A DNA stretch of 64,000 nucleotides from Hyphomonas sediminis (GCF_019679475.1 NZ_JAIEZP010000001.1:1178001-1242000); one strand, 5' to 3'. Numbered from the stretch's first letter, positions 16,701 to 25,679 are shown. Program-made: numbers and translations. Notes: generated from the sequence alone by a model not told the origin.

Positions 16701-16994
16701 ATGACGCTGAAGATCGGTGCAGATGCCGCCCTCAAAGCCCTGCGCGGCTGGACCAGGATGGAAGGGGAGCGCGACGCGATCCAGAAGTCCTACCGCTTCG
16801 CCGACTTCAAATCGGCCTTCGCCTTCATGTCGGCCACGGCGCTCAAGGCCGAACAGATGGATCACCATCCCGAATGGTTCAACGTCTACAACAAGGTAGA
16901 CGTTATCCTGACGACGCATGACGCCGACGGCGTAACGCAAAAGGATCTGGAACTTGCCGGCTTCATGGACCAGCTTGCTTCGCGGCTCGGCTAG
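16701..16994 (+). CDS. phhB: Pterin-4a-carbinolamine dehydratase
   Basis: 97 residues, the normal size of the PCD/DCoH family. The enzyme dehydrates 4a-hydroxytetrahydrobiopterin, recycling the cofactor used by aromatic amino-acid hydroxylases. The active-site motif E-x3-H-H-P-x5-Y is visible as EQMDHHPEWFNVYNKV, followed by the late His-Asp in TTHDADG. Starts one base after the lipoprotein stop. No phenylalanine hydroxylase gene is in this window, so a molybdopterin-related role known for some bacterial homologues is also open. Confidence 0.93.
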   Translation: MTLKIGADAALKALRGWTRMEGERDAIQKSYRFADFKSAFAFMSATALKAEQMDHHPEWFNVYNKVDVILTTHDADGVTQKDLELAGFMDQLASRLG

Positions 16995-16997
16995 GCC

Positions 16998-18539
16998 TTA
17001 CTTCCAGGCGACCCGATAGAGGTCAAACCGGCGATCCTTGAGGTTCTGCACCGCTCCGGACTGACGGGCGGTAAGCAGGTCCGACAGGGAAAGGTCGGCA
17101 ATCGCGACCGTTTCGGTGTTGGGCGCTGTGTCAGCGGCAACGCCGTCGCGGGCGAACGGGAAGTCCGACGGGGTAAGGATGCAGCTTTCCGCGTAGTGAA
17201 TGTCCATATTCTCGACATTCGGAAGGTTTCCAACGACGCCGGAGAGAACGACGTAGCATTGGTTCTCGATGGCTCGGGCGGCGCAGCAATACCGTACACG
17301 GAGATAGCCGCGGCGCTCGTCGGTGCAGAACGGAACGAACAGCATCAGCGCGCCCTGATCGACGAGATGGCGCGCGATCTCCGGGAATTCGGAATCGTAG
17401 CAGATCATCACGCCAATCGGACCGCAATCTGTCTGGATGACGGAGTTGCCCTCGCCGCCCTTGATGTTCCACCAGGTGCGTTCCGAGGGCGTCGGATGCA
17501 GCTTCTGCTGGGTGTGAACGGAGCCGTCACGCAGGAAGATGTAAGCGACGTTGTGAATGTCGCCGTCTTCCATCCGGGAAGGGTGAGAGCCGCCGATGAT
17601 GTTGATGTTGTAGGAGACCGCCAGCCGCTCCATGAAGGCAATGAAGCGCGGCGTGTATTCGGAAATCTTTTCAATTGCTTCCACGGGGCCGAGCGGCTTG
17701 CTCTCAAGCGAGAGCAGCTGAAGCGTAAACAGCTCCGGGAACGTCACAAAGTCCGCCCGGTAGTCCGATGCGATATCGACGAAATATTCCACCTGCTGCT
17801 CGAAATCATCAATCGAATTGATGCGGCGCATCTGGAACTGTACCGTAGCAACGCGCACCCGCTCAGGTAGGGCAGTGTCACCGAGGCTGGGCTTTGCCTT
17901 GATCGTTTCCTGGGCTAGGGGATTGCGCCAGAACATCTGGGTGGCATGGCCGCAGGATTCAAAATCCTCTGGCATGTAATTTCTCAGTATACCCACGAGC
18001 TCAAATCCCTGGCGAAGCTGAAAGCTCAGCACCGGGTCGCGCAGCTTCGATGATTTTACGGCTTCGACATAGTCGGCAGGGTTTGGATACTCCCTTTGAT
18101 GGCGCTGATAGCCCGGAATGCGGCCGCCAAACAGGATGCCCTTCAGCTCCAGCCACTGGCATAGATCCTGGCGGACTTTGTAAAACCGTTGGCCAATGCG
18201 TAGGCGGCGGAACTCGGAATCGACAATGACATCCATGCCGTAGAGCATGTCGCCTTCCGGATCGTGCCGGGCGGCAAAGCCGCCGCCGGTGATCTCGTTC
18301 CAGGTGTGCGGCGCCAATGCGGTGGATGAGTTGATCATGAATGTGACGCAGTGACCAACGATCTGGCCTTCGAACTCGGCAACGAATTGGCCGTCCGGAA
18401 ACTTGTTGATCTGTCCGGCAATCTGATCGGCCGTATAGCCATAGGCGACGCCATAAACCTTTTCATACAGCGGAAGGATTGCCGGAATGTCTCTCGGCTT
18501 GGCGTTTCGGATGACAAGTTTCGTGCGTGTGGCCGTCAT
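16998..18539 (-). CDS. Two-domain protein: GNAT acetyltransferase fused to carbon-nitrogen hydrolase (nitrilase superfamily)
   Basis: 513 residues. Residues 8-205 form a RimI/GNAT-like domain (MDVIVDSEFRRLRIGQRFYK is the acetyl-CoA-binding area). Residues 227-500 form a nitrilase-superfamily amidohydrolase with a complete triad: Glu269 in TFPELF, Lys346 in QQKLHPTPSE and Cys380 in MICYDSEFPE. This architecture matches nitrilase-superfamily branch 11, whose members carry an N-terminal acetyltransferase; the substrates are unknown. One can guess a protein or small-molecule amide that is acetylated and hydrolysed, but this is inference. GGAG precedes the ATG. Convergent with phhB (3-base gap) and downstream of the sensor-kinase gene. 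Confidence 0.92.
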   Translation of the reverse strand: MTATRTKLVIRNAKPRDIPAILPLYEKVYGVAYGYTADQIAGQINKFPDGQFVAEFEGQIVGHCVTFMINSSTALAPHTWNEITGGGFAARHDPEGDMLYGMDVIVDSEFRRLRIGQRFYKVRQDLCQWLELKGILFGGRIPGYQRHQREYPNPADYVEAVKSSKLRDPVLSFQLRQGFELVGILRNYMPEDFESCGHATQMFWRNPLAQETIKAKPSLGDTALPERVRVATVQFQMRRINSIDDFEQQVEYFVDIASDYRADFVTFPELFTLQLLSLESKPLGPVEAIEKISEYTPRFIAFMERLAVSYNINIIGGSHPSRMEDGDIHNVAYIFLRDGSVHTQQKLHPTPSERTWWNIKGGEGNSVIQTDCGPIGVMICYDSEFPEIARHLVDQGALMLFVPFCTDERRGYLRVRYCCAARAIENQCYVVLSGVVGNLPNVENMDIHYAESCILTPSDFPFARDGVAADTAPNTETVAIADLSLSDLLTARQSGAVQNLKDRRFDLYRVAWK

Positions 18540-18570
18540 GGTTTCTCCGATGAACTTCCTGCGCTTTTAT

Positions 18571-19866
18571 TTAGTGTGGCAATCTTAAAATTGCGCGTAG
18601 CCCTCCCAGTGGACTCTGCGCAAGACGCACGTCACCGCCATGAAGCCGAGCGGTATCGCGGGCCAGCGTGAGGCCCAATCCGGAACCAGCCGCATTCTGG
18701 GTGCGTGCCTCGTCTAGTCGCGAGAAGGGGCGGAACGCCTCTTCGTGGCGTTCTGGCAATATGCCGGGACCATCATCATCGACGACGATTTCGACCCAAT
18801 GGGGGCCGTCGAGGACCGTGATCTGTGCGCTGGTAGCGTACTTCAGCGCATTTGAAACCAGGTTGGAAATCGCTCGCTTCAAGGCGAGCGGCCGCCCGCG
18901 GATGACAAGATTATCCGGACCGATCACCGGGACATTCCGTCCAAAACCTGCCGCGATTTCGTGCGCGAGGCTGACAATGTCGAAGTCGGTTGTCTCGTCT
19001 CCCTCTTCGCCGCGCGCAAAGGCGAGGTACTCGTCGAGCATCATGGCCATGTCATCAAGGTCGCGCTTGGCTGCCTTAAGATCGTCCGTTTCCGGCATAA
19101 GCGCGAGGGTGAGCTTCAGGCGGGTAAGCGGTGTGCGAAGATCGTGGCTCACGCCTGCCAGCATAGCGGTGCGTTGTTCGGCAAAGGCCGTCAGGCGGTT
19201 TTTCATGTCAATGATCGCACGGGCGGCGTCGCGCACTTCGGTTGCCCCCGATGGACGGAAACCGTCTAGATCCCGCCCTCGACCGAAGGCGCGTGCGGCT
19301 TCCGATAGGCGGATGATGGATCGAACCTGCTGGTTCAGGAATCCGATCGCCAGAGCGACCATCAGCAGGGAGAAGAAAATCACCCACACCATGAAAAAGT
19401 GGGAATTGATAACGAGTGCGCGTTTGCGGTCGACAACGATCTCGCCGATTTTGTCATTCACTTCAAACCGGATGTGGAGCTTTGTATTGTCCGGCGCCTG
19501 ACCAATATACATACCCGTTCCGAGGCGATTGACGAGCTCGCCCCGAAGAATATGGCTGTAGGGGAAATCAGCCTTGAGGAGGCTTCTGGGAACAGCATTC
19601 GGCTTCAGATCACAGTGAAACTCCGTTTCCAGAACATACTGGATGCGAGCATAGTCGGTCGGACCGTAATCCGGGTCGAGGCATGCGCTGCGGATCAACG
19701 CCGCATCCCGCCCGATGCCTTGCCCGAGCTTGCGGTTCACCTCCGCGATGTGGCTGGAATAATAGTACCAGGTCATGAGGCTGAGGATCAGCAGGACCGG
19801 CGCCAGTATCAGCAGCAAGCTGCGGGCATATAGGCCACGGGGGGTAATGTCGCGAAGGCGGGCCAC
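18571..19866 (-). CDS. EnvZ-like sensor histidine kinase
   Basis: 431 residues. Two membrane segments (about 14-36 and 155-178) enclose a periplasmic sensor of ~120 residues with two cysteines (ACLDP, FHCDL) that could pair. Then HAMP, dimerisation/phosphoacceptor box AGVSHDLRTPLTRLKL (His241) and an ATPase domain with N-box NLVSNALKYA and G-boxes DDDGPGIL and GSGLGLTLA. It begins with GTG seven bases after the response-regulator stop, so the pair is co-translated. Likely phosphorylates the OmpR-type regulator upstream. Signal unknown. Confidence 0.93.
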   Translation of the reverse strand: MARLRDITPRGLYARSLLLILAPVLLILSLMTWYYYSSHIAEVNRKLGQGIGRDAALIRSACLDPDYGPTDYARIQYVLETEFHCDLKPNAVPRSLLKADFPYSHILRGELVNRLGTGMYIGQAPDNTKLHIRFEVNDKIGEIVVDRKRALVINSHFFMVWVIFFSLLMVALAIGFLNQQVRSIIRLSEAARAFGRGRDLDGFRPSGATEVRDAARAIIDMKNRLTAFAEQRTAMLAGVSHDLRTPLTRLKLTLALMPETDDLKAAKRDLDDMAMMLDEYLAFARGEEGDETTDFDIVSLAHEIAAGFGRNVPVIGPDNLVIRGRPLALKRAISNLVSNALKYATSAQITVLDGPHWVEIVVDDDGPGILPERHEEAFRPFSRLDEARTQNAAGSGLGLTLARDTARLHGGDVRLAQSPLGGLRAILRLPH

Positions 19867-19872
19867 GGCCGG

Positions 19873-20562
19873 TCAGTCCGGCATCAGGCGGTAGCCGATG
19901 CCCCGCACGGTCTGAATATGGATTGGCTCTTTGGGGTTTGGTTCGATCTTCCGGCGCAGGCGCGTGACCTGCACATCTACAGACCGCTCCAATCCTGCCG
20001 AGGTTAATTCGGCCAGGTCTTCCCGGCTTATCGCTTCGCCCGGCGCATGGGCGAGTATGGTCAGCAGCTGGAGTTCGGCGTCGGTCAGGCGAATACGCTG
20101 GTCGCCCGCTTTCAGTTCGCCGCGTTCGACATTGAACACCAGGCCGGACATCTCGATCTCTTCAGGGGGAGGGGCGGGCTTTTGCGAGCGGCGCAGGATG
20201 GCTTCGCATCGAAGCGCGAGTTCTTCAGGTTCGAATGGCTTGGCCAGATAGTCGTCTGCACCGAGGCGCAGCCCCTCGATCCTGTCGCGGGCTTCCCCGC
20301 GGGCGGTCAGAAGCATGACTGGCGTTGCCTTTGCCGGGCTGGACCGAATGCGTTCAAGCAGCTCGAGACCGGTCTCGCCCGGCATCATGATATCCAGAAC
20401 GGCGAGATCGAAGGTCATGTTGTCCATCAGGCGGCGTGCGCCGGCTGCGTCCGGGGCGCCGGTGACGCGATAACCCTTCATTGTCAGAAAGCGTTTGGTG
20501 AGATCACGGATGCGATCATCGTCGTCAACGATCAGGATATGGGCAGGTTCACGAGTGCTCAT
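19873..20562 (-). CDS. OmpR-family response regulator, PetR/OmpR-like
   Basis: 229 residues: receiver domain with acidic pocket (VDDDD), phosphoacceptor Asp57 in LDIMMPG and Lys in LAKPFE, then a winged-helix DNA-binding domain ending TVRGIGYRLMPD. Ordered MarR - response regulator - histidine kinase on one strand with 6-10 base gaps. The MarR/regulator pair mirrors petP-petR of Rhodobacter capsulatus, where PetR is required for cytochrome bc1 expression; here no bc1 genes are nearby, so the regulon is open. Assignment to PetR is by arrangement plus family, not by specific residues. Confidence 0.92.
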   Translation of the reverse strand: MSTREPAHILIVDDDDRIRDLTKRFLTMKGYRVTGAPDAAGARRLMDNMTFDLAVLDIMMPGETGLELLERIRSSPAKATPVMLLTARGEARDRIEGLRLGADDYLAKPFEPEELALRCEAILRRSQKPAPPPEEIEMSGLVFNVERGELKAGDQRIRLTDAELQLLTILAHAPGEAISREDLAELTSAGLERSVDVQVTRLRRKIEPNPKEPIHIQTVRGIGYRLMPD

Positions 20563-20572
20563 GCTGGCTGCC

Positions 20573-21037
20573 TCACTTCACCAGCGCCTCAAGCAGGAAG
20601 CGCGCGCCGGCGACTGCTTCAGGGCCACACGCCCGGAATGCCAGCCGGAGGCGCTCGCGCAATTCGATCGCGATGGGGGTGGTCAACGTCGTTCCTGCAT
20701 CTGAAAGGACCAGCTTGCGGCGTCGGCCATCGCTCCCTTCCCGCTCCCTTTCGATCAGCCCGCGCGTGTCCAACTGGCCGATGATCCGGGCAAAAGTCGG
20801 CACAGTCATCCCCAGCTGGTTCCGCAACTGGCTCACGGTCAGGCCTGGCCGGTGTCGAATGGCCATGAGAATCTGCATCTCAGACTTGCTCAAACCAGCC
20901 TTTTTACGGGCCTCTTCAGCAGCGCGCATAAGCTCATCTGCCCCTGAAATCAGGAGACCTGCGCCTCTGTCGAGTTCCTGATCGATCAGGAAGAGGCGGG
21001 GATCAAATGGGCGGTTCAGGTTGACGGATTGGGCCAT
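20573..21037 (-). CDS. MarR-family transcriptional regulator (PetP-like)
   Basis: 154 residues with a winged helix-turn-helix: KSEMQILMAIRHRPGLTVSQ then QLGMTVPTFARIIGQLDTRG and the wing REREGSDGRRRKLVLS. First gene of the MarR-regulator-kinase operon and divergent from ilvE with only 53 bases between the two starts, so it could control both promoters. The combination MarR plus OmpR-type regulator is the petP-petR arrangement of Rhodobacter. Ligand or signal unknown. Confidence 0.88.
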   Translation of the reverse strand: MAQSVNLNRPFDPRLFLIDQELDRGAGLLISGADELMRAAEEARKKAGLSKSEMQILMAIRHRPGLTVSQLRNQLGMTVPTFARIIGQLDTRGLIEREREGSDGRRRKLVLSDAGTTLTTPIAIELRERLRLAFRACGPEAVAGARFLLEALVK

Positions 21038-21090
21038 AAGTCGGAAATGAACGCGAACCTAACCAAAAGTGCAAGCGAGGAGCGTACTCA

Positions 21091-21975
21091 ATGGCTGCCA
21101 TCCCTTATGATGACCGTGACGGATACATCTGGATGGATGGGTCTTTTGTACCCTGGCGTGACACCAAAGTGCACGTCCTGACCCATGCGCTTCACTATGC
21201 TTCTTCGGTGTTTGAGGGGGAGCGGGCCTATAGCGGCAAGATTTTCCGCTCGCTTGACCATTCCAAGCGGCTGCACAATTCGGCAAAGATTATGGGCTTC
21301 GATATTCCTTTCAGCGTTGAGGAAATCGAGCGCGCGAAAAAGGAGGCTTTGGAGAAATCCGGCCTCGACAGCGCCTATGTGCGCGCAGTCGCGTGGCGTG
21401 GATCCGAAATGATGGGTGTTTCGGCGCAGAACAATACCATCCACCTGGCCGTGGCTGTCTGGCATTGGGGCGACTATTTTGCCGACAAGATGAAGGGCAT
21501 CCGCCTGACCCATGCCGAATGGCGCCGCCCGGCGCCGGACACTGCGCCCTGCCATGCCAAGGCTGCCGGCCTCTACATGATCTGTACCCTTTCCAAGCAT
21601 GCGGCAGAGAAGGCCGGCTATCAGGACGCCCTGATGCTCGATTATCGCGGCCAGATTGCCGAGGCGACCGGGGCGAATATCTTCTTCGTGCGCGATGGCG
21701 CCCTGCATACGCCGACGCCTGATTGCTTCCTGAACGGCCTGACCCGCCAGACGACGATTGCGCTGGCCAAGGCACGCCAGATCGACGTGGTTGAACGGGC
21801 GATCTTTCCCGATGAGCTCTCGACCTTCTCCGAGTGCTTCATCACCGGGTCGGCCGCCGAGATCACGCCGGTCGCGGAGATTGGCGTGCATCGCTACACG
21901 CCGGGCCAGATCAGCCTTTCGCTGGCGGAAGACTATTCCAACCTCTGCAATGGCAAGCTTGAACTGGCGCTTTGA
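21091..21975 (+). CDS. ilvE: Branched-chain amino-acid aminotransferase
   Basis: 294 residues, class IV (D-alanine/branched-chain) PLP aminotransferase. The Schiff-base lysine is Lys157 in CHAKAAGLYM; the PLP-phosphate and substrate regions are DYRGQIAEATGANIFFV and FLNGLTRQTTI, and FITGSAAEITPV near the C-terminus completes the family pattern. It transfers the amino group between glutamate and the keto acids of Leu, Ile and Val. GAGGAG upstream supports the ATG at 21091. Divergent from the MarR-regulator-kinase operon; converges on the DMT transporter gene. Confidence 0.93.
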   Translation: MAAIPYDDRDGYIWMDGSFVPWRDTKVHVLTHALHYASSVFEGERAYSGKIFRSLDHSKRLHNSAKIMGFDIPFSVEEIERAKKEALEKSGLDSAYVRAVAWRGSEMMGVSAQNNTIHLAVAVWHWGDYFADKMKGIRLTHAEWRRPAPDTAPCHAKAAGLYMICTLSKHAAEKAGYQDALMLDYRGQIAEATGANIFFVRDGALHTPTPDCFLNGLTRQTTIALAKARQIDVVERAIFPDELSTFSECFITGSAAEITPVAEIGVHRYTPGQISLSLAEDYSNLCNGKLELAL

Positions 21976-21991
21976 TCTTTCACGCTTTAGG

Positions 21992-22906
21992 TCAGGTCAG
22001 AATATCGCTCGCTGGCAGCTTAGCTTGCCGGCGGGCAACGAAGTGTGTTTCGAAAGCAACGACCAGGCAGGCGGCAATGATGATCGCGGCACCTGCCCAA
22101 ACGCGCCAGCCGGGGATCTCCTGAAAGAAGGCGTATCCAATCAGGGCGGACCAGATCAGTCCGGTATATTCGAACGGTGCCAGCGTTTGCGCTTTCTCTC
22201 GGGCATAGGCCATCGTCATCAGCCACCAGATGCCAATACCGAATAGCGAGGCGCCGATAAGAGGCGACCAGGCAGCGGCATTGATTGGAAGTGGATCTGA
22301 AAACACAAACATGAATGGCGCCAGGAACAGCGCCGGGAAGATGTTCATGAAGGTGACAAGCGTCAGGCTGTCCTCTTCCTTCGTCCGCAGGCGAAGTAAA
22401 ACGATGTTCAGGGCGTACAATACTGCCGAGCCAAGCACGGCAATCGTTCCATAAAGCCGGTTGCCGTCTGCGGGCGCGCCGGCCGTCTCTGCAGTCGCTG
22501 CCAGAGCGGCGCCGCAAAAGCCGATCAATGAGGCGCAGATCGTAACCGGGCTCATCTTCTCGCCGAGTATCACGCGGGCAATTGGCGCGATCATGAGCGC
22601 TGCGGTGAAGCCCATCACCACGGCTTCTGCCAGCGCGATCTGGGTCAGCGAGTAGAAAAAGCAGAAGGCGGAAATCACCTGTGCAAGTGATCTCAGCGCA
22701 TGAAAGCGAATTGCCGGCAGCGATGGGAATGGGCGGCGGGAAGCCGCAAATAGTGCGGTCATGATGATGGCGCCGAGCGTGTAGCGCCAGGTGGTCGCCG
22801 TGATCACGCTGGTGCCGCTCTGCATGACGTACTTCATCATCGCGTCGATGCCGCAACCGAAAAGGACACCAAAGCAGACGAGCAGAATTGGGTGAGGTGT
22901 GCGCAT
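21992..22906 (-). CDS. DMT-superfamily (EamA) transporter
   Basis: 304 residues with ten predicted hydrophobic segments in two EamA repeats: the first from about 5 to 140, the second from about 155 to 295 with conserved FEYTGLIWSALIGYAFF. A metabolite or amino-acid exporter is the usual role; substrate not predictable. I chose the ATG at 22906 (MRTPHPILLV), four bases after the antiporter stop codon, giving a two-gene operon with the upstream Na/Ca exchanger. A longer frame starting at 22945 would overlap the exchanger and adds a non-hydrophobic leader. Confidence 0.88.
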   Translation of the reverse strand: MRTPHPILLVCFGVLFGCGIDAMMKYVMQSGTSVITATTWRYTLGAIIMTALFAASRRPFPSLPAIRFHALRSLAQVISAFCFFYSLTQIALAEAVVMGFTAALMIAPIARVILGEKMSPVTICASLIGFCGAALAATAETAGAPADGNRLYGTIAVLGSAVLYALNIVLLRLRTKEEDSLTLVTFMNIFPALFLAPFMFVFSDPLPINAAAWSPLIGASLFGIGIWWLMTMAYAREKAQTLAPFEYTGLIWSALIGYAFFQEIPGWRVWAGAAIIIAACLVVAFETHFVARRQAKLPASDILT

Positions 22907-22910
22907 ACGT

Positions 22911-23867
22911 TCAAGCCGCCGCGTTGAGGGCGAGCCAGCCAACATAAGCGCCGTAAGCAGCCAGCATGATTGCGCCCTCGATGCGTGTTACCTTCCAGCG
23001 CGACGTGGCGGCCACGAACAGCAGTGCGGAGGCGGCGAGCATGACCCAGATGTCAAGCTGGATGATTTCAGCGGGTACCGGGATGGGTTTGACAATGGAT
23101 GTGACGCCAAGGATGCCCAATACATTGTAGATGTTGGAGCCTACAATATTGCCGAAAGCAATGTCGCCTTGCTTTCGCAGGGACGCCATCACCGAGGTGA
23201 TCAGTTCCGGGAGGGACGTGCCGACTGCGACAATGGTGAGCCCGATGATCGTCTCGGAAATCGAGAACATTCTGGCGAGATCGATCGCGCCGCTCACCAG
23301 GAACCGTGCTCCGAGCATCGTCATGACAAGTCCGCCGGCAACGAAAGCAAGGTCAATGGCGATTGCGCCGGCGCTTGCCTTTGGCGCTGGCGCCGGCCGG
23401 CCGGTCCCGACGGCGACGGTGGAGGTCTTGCGATCCTGCTGAAATGCAAACCAGATATAGCCCGCAAGCGTCAGCACAAAGAAGATGCCCATCCAGCGCG
23501 TCAATTGCCCCAGCAAAACGGCGGAGGCGCAAAACAGCATGGCGATGGCCAGGACGATGCCGTCTCGCTTGAACGTGTCCTTTGCGACAGCGACCGGCGC
23601 AATGATGGCTGCGGCGCCAAGGATCAACAGAATGTTTGCGGTGTTGGAGCCAACCACATTGCCGACCGCGATGCCCGGAGAGCCGGCAAAGGCGGCTTGC
23701 AGGCTGGTGACGAGTTCGGGTGTTGAGGTGCCGAAGCCAACCAGAGTGAGGCCAATCAGCAGCGGTGATACGCTGAACTTTTCCGCCAGCTTGACGGCGC
23801 CTCTGACGAGGCATTCGCCACCAGCCACGAGCAGAACAAGGCCGAGCACGAGAGACACAAAAAGCAT
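22911..23867 (-). CDS. Calcium/sodium antiporter (YrbG-like, CaCA family)
   Basis: 318 residues, about ten membrane segments with the two alpha-repeats of cation/Ca2+ exchangers: GFGTSTPELVTS with NVVGSNTANILLILG in the first half, and AVGTSLPELITSV with NIVGSNIYNVLGILG in the second. The acidic residues that bind the ions (Glu in TPEL and LPEL) are present in both repeats. Exports Ca2+ in exchange for Na+ across the inner membrane. Start at 23867 (MLFVSLVLG) rather than the ATG at 23891, because GGGG lies upstream of the former and the latter adds a polar leader. Co-transcribed with the DMT transporter. Confidence 0.92.
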   Translation of the reverse strand: MLFVSLVLGLVLLVAGGECLVRGAVKLAEKFSVSPLLIGLTLVGFGTSTPELVTSLQAAFAGSPGIAVGNVVGSNTANILLILGAAAIIAPVAVAKDTFKRDGIVLAIAMLFCASAVLLGQLTRWMGIFFVLTLAGYIWFAFQQDRKTSTVAVGTGRPAPAPKASAGAIAIDLAFVAGGLVMTMLGARFLVSGAIDLARMFSISETIIGLTIVAVGTSLPELITSVMASLRKQGDIAFGNIVGSNIYNVLGILGVTSIVKPIPVPAEIIQLDIWVMLAASALLFVAATSRWKVTRIEGAIMLAAYGAYVGWLALNAAA

Positions 23868-23979
23868 GGATGAATTTCCCCGAAGGCACATCGCCGGCCG
23901 AGGATTTGGCCTATCCGAGAGCTTTGAGGAAGATGACGTCTGAAAAATATTCTTCGCTAGGCGCGGTCGCGGTGTCGGA

Positions 23980-24621
23980 TCAAGCCTTGTTGGGCTGTGG
24001 CGTCAGACGGAGGTAAGGTTTCACCGTCTTGTAGCCTTTCGGGAACAGCCGCTGCATCTCGGCGAAGTCTTGGAGGGAGGGCGCGATGATAACATCTTCA
24101 CCATCTTTCCAGTTCACCGGCGTGGCGACCTTGTATCCATCTGTCAGCTGCAGTGAATCCAGCAGTCTCAGGATTTCATCAAAATTTCGGCCGGTGCTCG
24201 GCGGATAAATAATCGAGGCGCGGATTTTCTTGTCTGGATCAACGATATAGACCGCCCTCACTGTGACCTTAGCGTCCGCGCCGGGGTGGATCATGTTGTA
24301 AAGGGTCGCAATCTTCTTTTCCGGGTCCGCGATGATGGGAAAGTTGACCGCAGCACCCTGCGTCTCCTCGATGTCGCCAATCCAAGCGCGGTGTGACTCG
24401 AGAGTATCGACCGAGATCACGAGCGCCTTTGTTCCGCGCCGCGAGAGTTCTCCTTTGAGCTTCGCCGTGTAGCCAAGTTCGGTTGTGCATACCGGCGTAA
24501 AGTCGGCGGGGTGCGAAAAGAAGATGACCCAATCCTTGCCGGCCCAGTCGTGAAACCTGATGCGGCCCTCGGTTGTCTCAGCTTCGAAGTCAGGTGCGAC
24601 ATCACCGATCAGAAGGCTCAT
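23980..24621 (-). CDS. 1-Cys peroxiredoxin (Prx6 type)
   Basis: 213 residues, the size of the Prx6 subfamily. Peroxidatic Cys45 sits in FTPVCTTELG; no second cysteine is visible in the protein, and the Prx6-type C-terminal region (VATPVNWKDGEDVIIAP) is present. It reduces hydrogen peroxide, organic hydroperoxides or peroxynitrite, needing an external reductant. Monocistronic and divergent from the SixA-like phosphatase gene, with an AT-richer 120-base promoter region between them. Confidence 0.94.
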   Translation of the reverse strand: MSLLIGDVAPDFEAETTEGRIRFHDWAGKDWVIFFSHPADFTPVCTTELGYTAKLKGELSRRGTKALVISVDTLESHRAWIGDIEETQGAAVNFPIIADPEKKIATLYNMIHPGADAKVTVRAVYIVDPDKKIRASIIYPPSTGRNFDEILRLLDSLQLTDGYKVATPVNWKDGEDVIIAPSLQDFAEMQRLFPKGYKTVKPYLRLTPQPNKA

Positions 24622-24743
24622 CTTTTCGTCTCGCTGCTATTGATTTTCCTTGTATTAGTAGTGCCTAAGAACCGGCAGACCAATTAAGAGCCCCTGATTC
24701 AGTCCATGAGAATTCCTCTTCAGTTCAAGGTGTGGACCAAGGC

Positions 24744-25265
24744 ATGAAACGCCTGGTCCTGATGCGCCACGCCAAGACCGAACCCTGGAGTGAGGGGATC
24801 GATGATTTCAGCCGGGCGCTGACGCCGCAGGGGCATGCGGACGCAACGCGCATGGCAGAAGAGATTGTTGCGATGGGGTGGAGTCCTGAACGCATTCTCG
24901 TTTCCAGCGCCCGCAGGGCCCGGGAGACCTGCTCAGAAGTTGCCAAGGTGGTGACGGGAGAGAGGGTCCGCCCCATGGAGGCGCTTTACCTTACAGGCGT
25001 GAGAGGCTTGACCGAGGCGGTCACCCAGAATGACGGCGCCAAGGTTCTGATGTTGATCGGACACAATCCGGGTCTCCATGATTTTGCGCTGAGCATCCTG
25101 AGGGAAGGTGGCTCAATGGACCATGCCGCCGCATTGCGCCTGCACGAGAAGTTTCCGACCAGCTGTGCTGCGCTTTTCGAAACAGAGGAAGACGGAGCTT
25201 TTGTGCCGGCTCATTTCAAGCTTGCGCATGTCTTGCGTGCCAAGGATTTCCGCGACGCTGACTGA
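24744..25265 (+). CDS. SixA-like histidine phosphatase
   Basis: 173 residues of the histidine-phosphatase superfamily. The catalytic RHG-type motif is LMRHAKTEPW (nucleophilic His9), followed by SSARRARETC and the second catalytic His in MLIGHNPGLHDF. E. coli SixA dephosphorylates phosphohistidine on phosphorelay or PTS proteins, but family members in Alphaproteobacteria are rarely tested. AAGG upstream favours the ATG at 24744 over a GTG at 24732. A T-rich hairpin lies just past its stop. Confidence 0.88.
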   Translation: MKRLVLMRHAKTEPWSEGIDDFSRALTPQGHADATRMAEEIVAMGWSPERILVSSARRARETCSEVAKVVTGERVRPMEALYLTGVRGLTEAVTQNDGAKVLMLIGHNPGLHDFALSILREGGSMDHAAALRLHEKFPTSCAALFETEEDGAFVPAHFKLAHVLRAKDFRDAD

Positions 25266-25266
25266 C

Positions 25267-25302
25267 AAAAAAACCGCCTCCGCCCAGATGGGCAGAAGGC
25301 GG
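25267..25302 (-). terminator. Rho-independent terminator of the UrcA gene
   Basis: Read on the minus strand: stem CCGCC / GGCGG with an inner stem GCCC / GGGC and loop of four, followed by seven T residues (A-run at 25267-25273 on the plus strand). Suits the minus-strand UrcA gene, which ends at 25374. Confidence 0.7.
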
Positions 25303-25373
25303 GAGGAGCCACGGTTCCGTGGAGGGTCAGGGCTGAGAGGCTCGGGGATCAGGAACCGTGATTTGCGCACCGC

Positions 25374-25679
25374 TTAGCGGTGTTCTGCGTGCACAGCGGT
25401 CAGCTGCGGATTGTCAATCGAGAGGACTGTGCGATCCATGGTTTTGCTAATGCAGAATGTTCGCGCGTAGCCGCCTGCGAAGATCCGATCAGTCATTTCT
25501 GCTTTGCAGCGCTCAGCGACTTGCTGGCGAATGCTGTCGTATTCTGCTTCGGCGCCGCTGCGCGTCGTCAGGTTCTCGGCTGTGTATGCAACTTCCATTT
25601 TGAAAGTATCTGAGGCGGCAAGCGCAGGGGCTGCGATTGTTGCTGCGGCGAGGGCGGTGGCGATGATGAAGCGTTTCAT
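25374..25679 (-). CDS. UrcA family protein, exported
   Basis: 101 residues with a cleavable signal (MKRFIIATALAAATIAAPALA). The mature part fits the UrcA family pattern: a tyrosine/arginine region (YDSIRQQVAERCKAEM) and a later cysteine (YARTFCISKTM), giving two cysteines that may form a disulfide. UrcA proteins are small periplasmic proteins of unknown role, found in many copies in Sphingomonadales, Caulobacterales and relatives. AGGA precedes the ATG. Followed by a strong minus-strand terminator. Confidence 0.78.
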   Translation of the reverse strand: MKRFIIATALAAATIAAPALAASDTFKMEVAYTAENLTTRSGAEAEYDSIRQQVAERCKAEMTDRIFAGGYARTFCISKTMDRTVLSIDNPQLTAVHAEHR

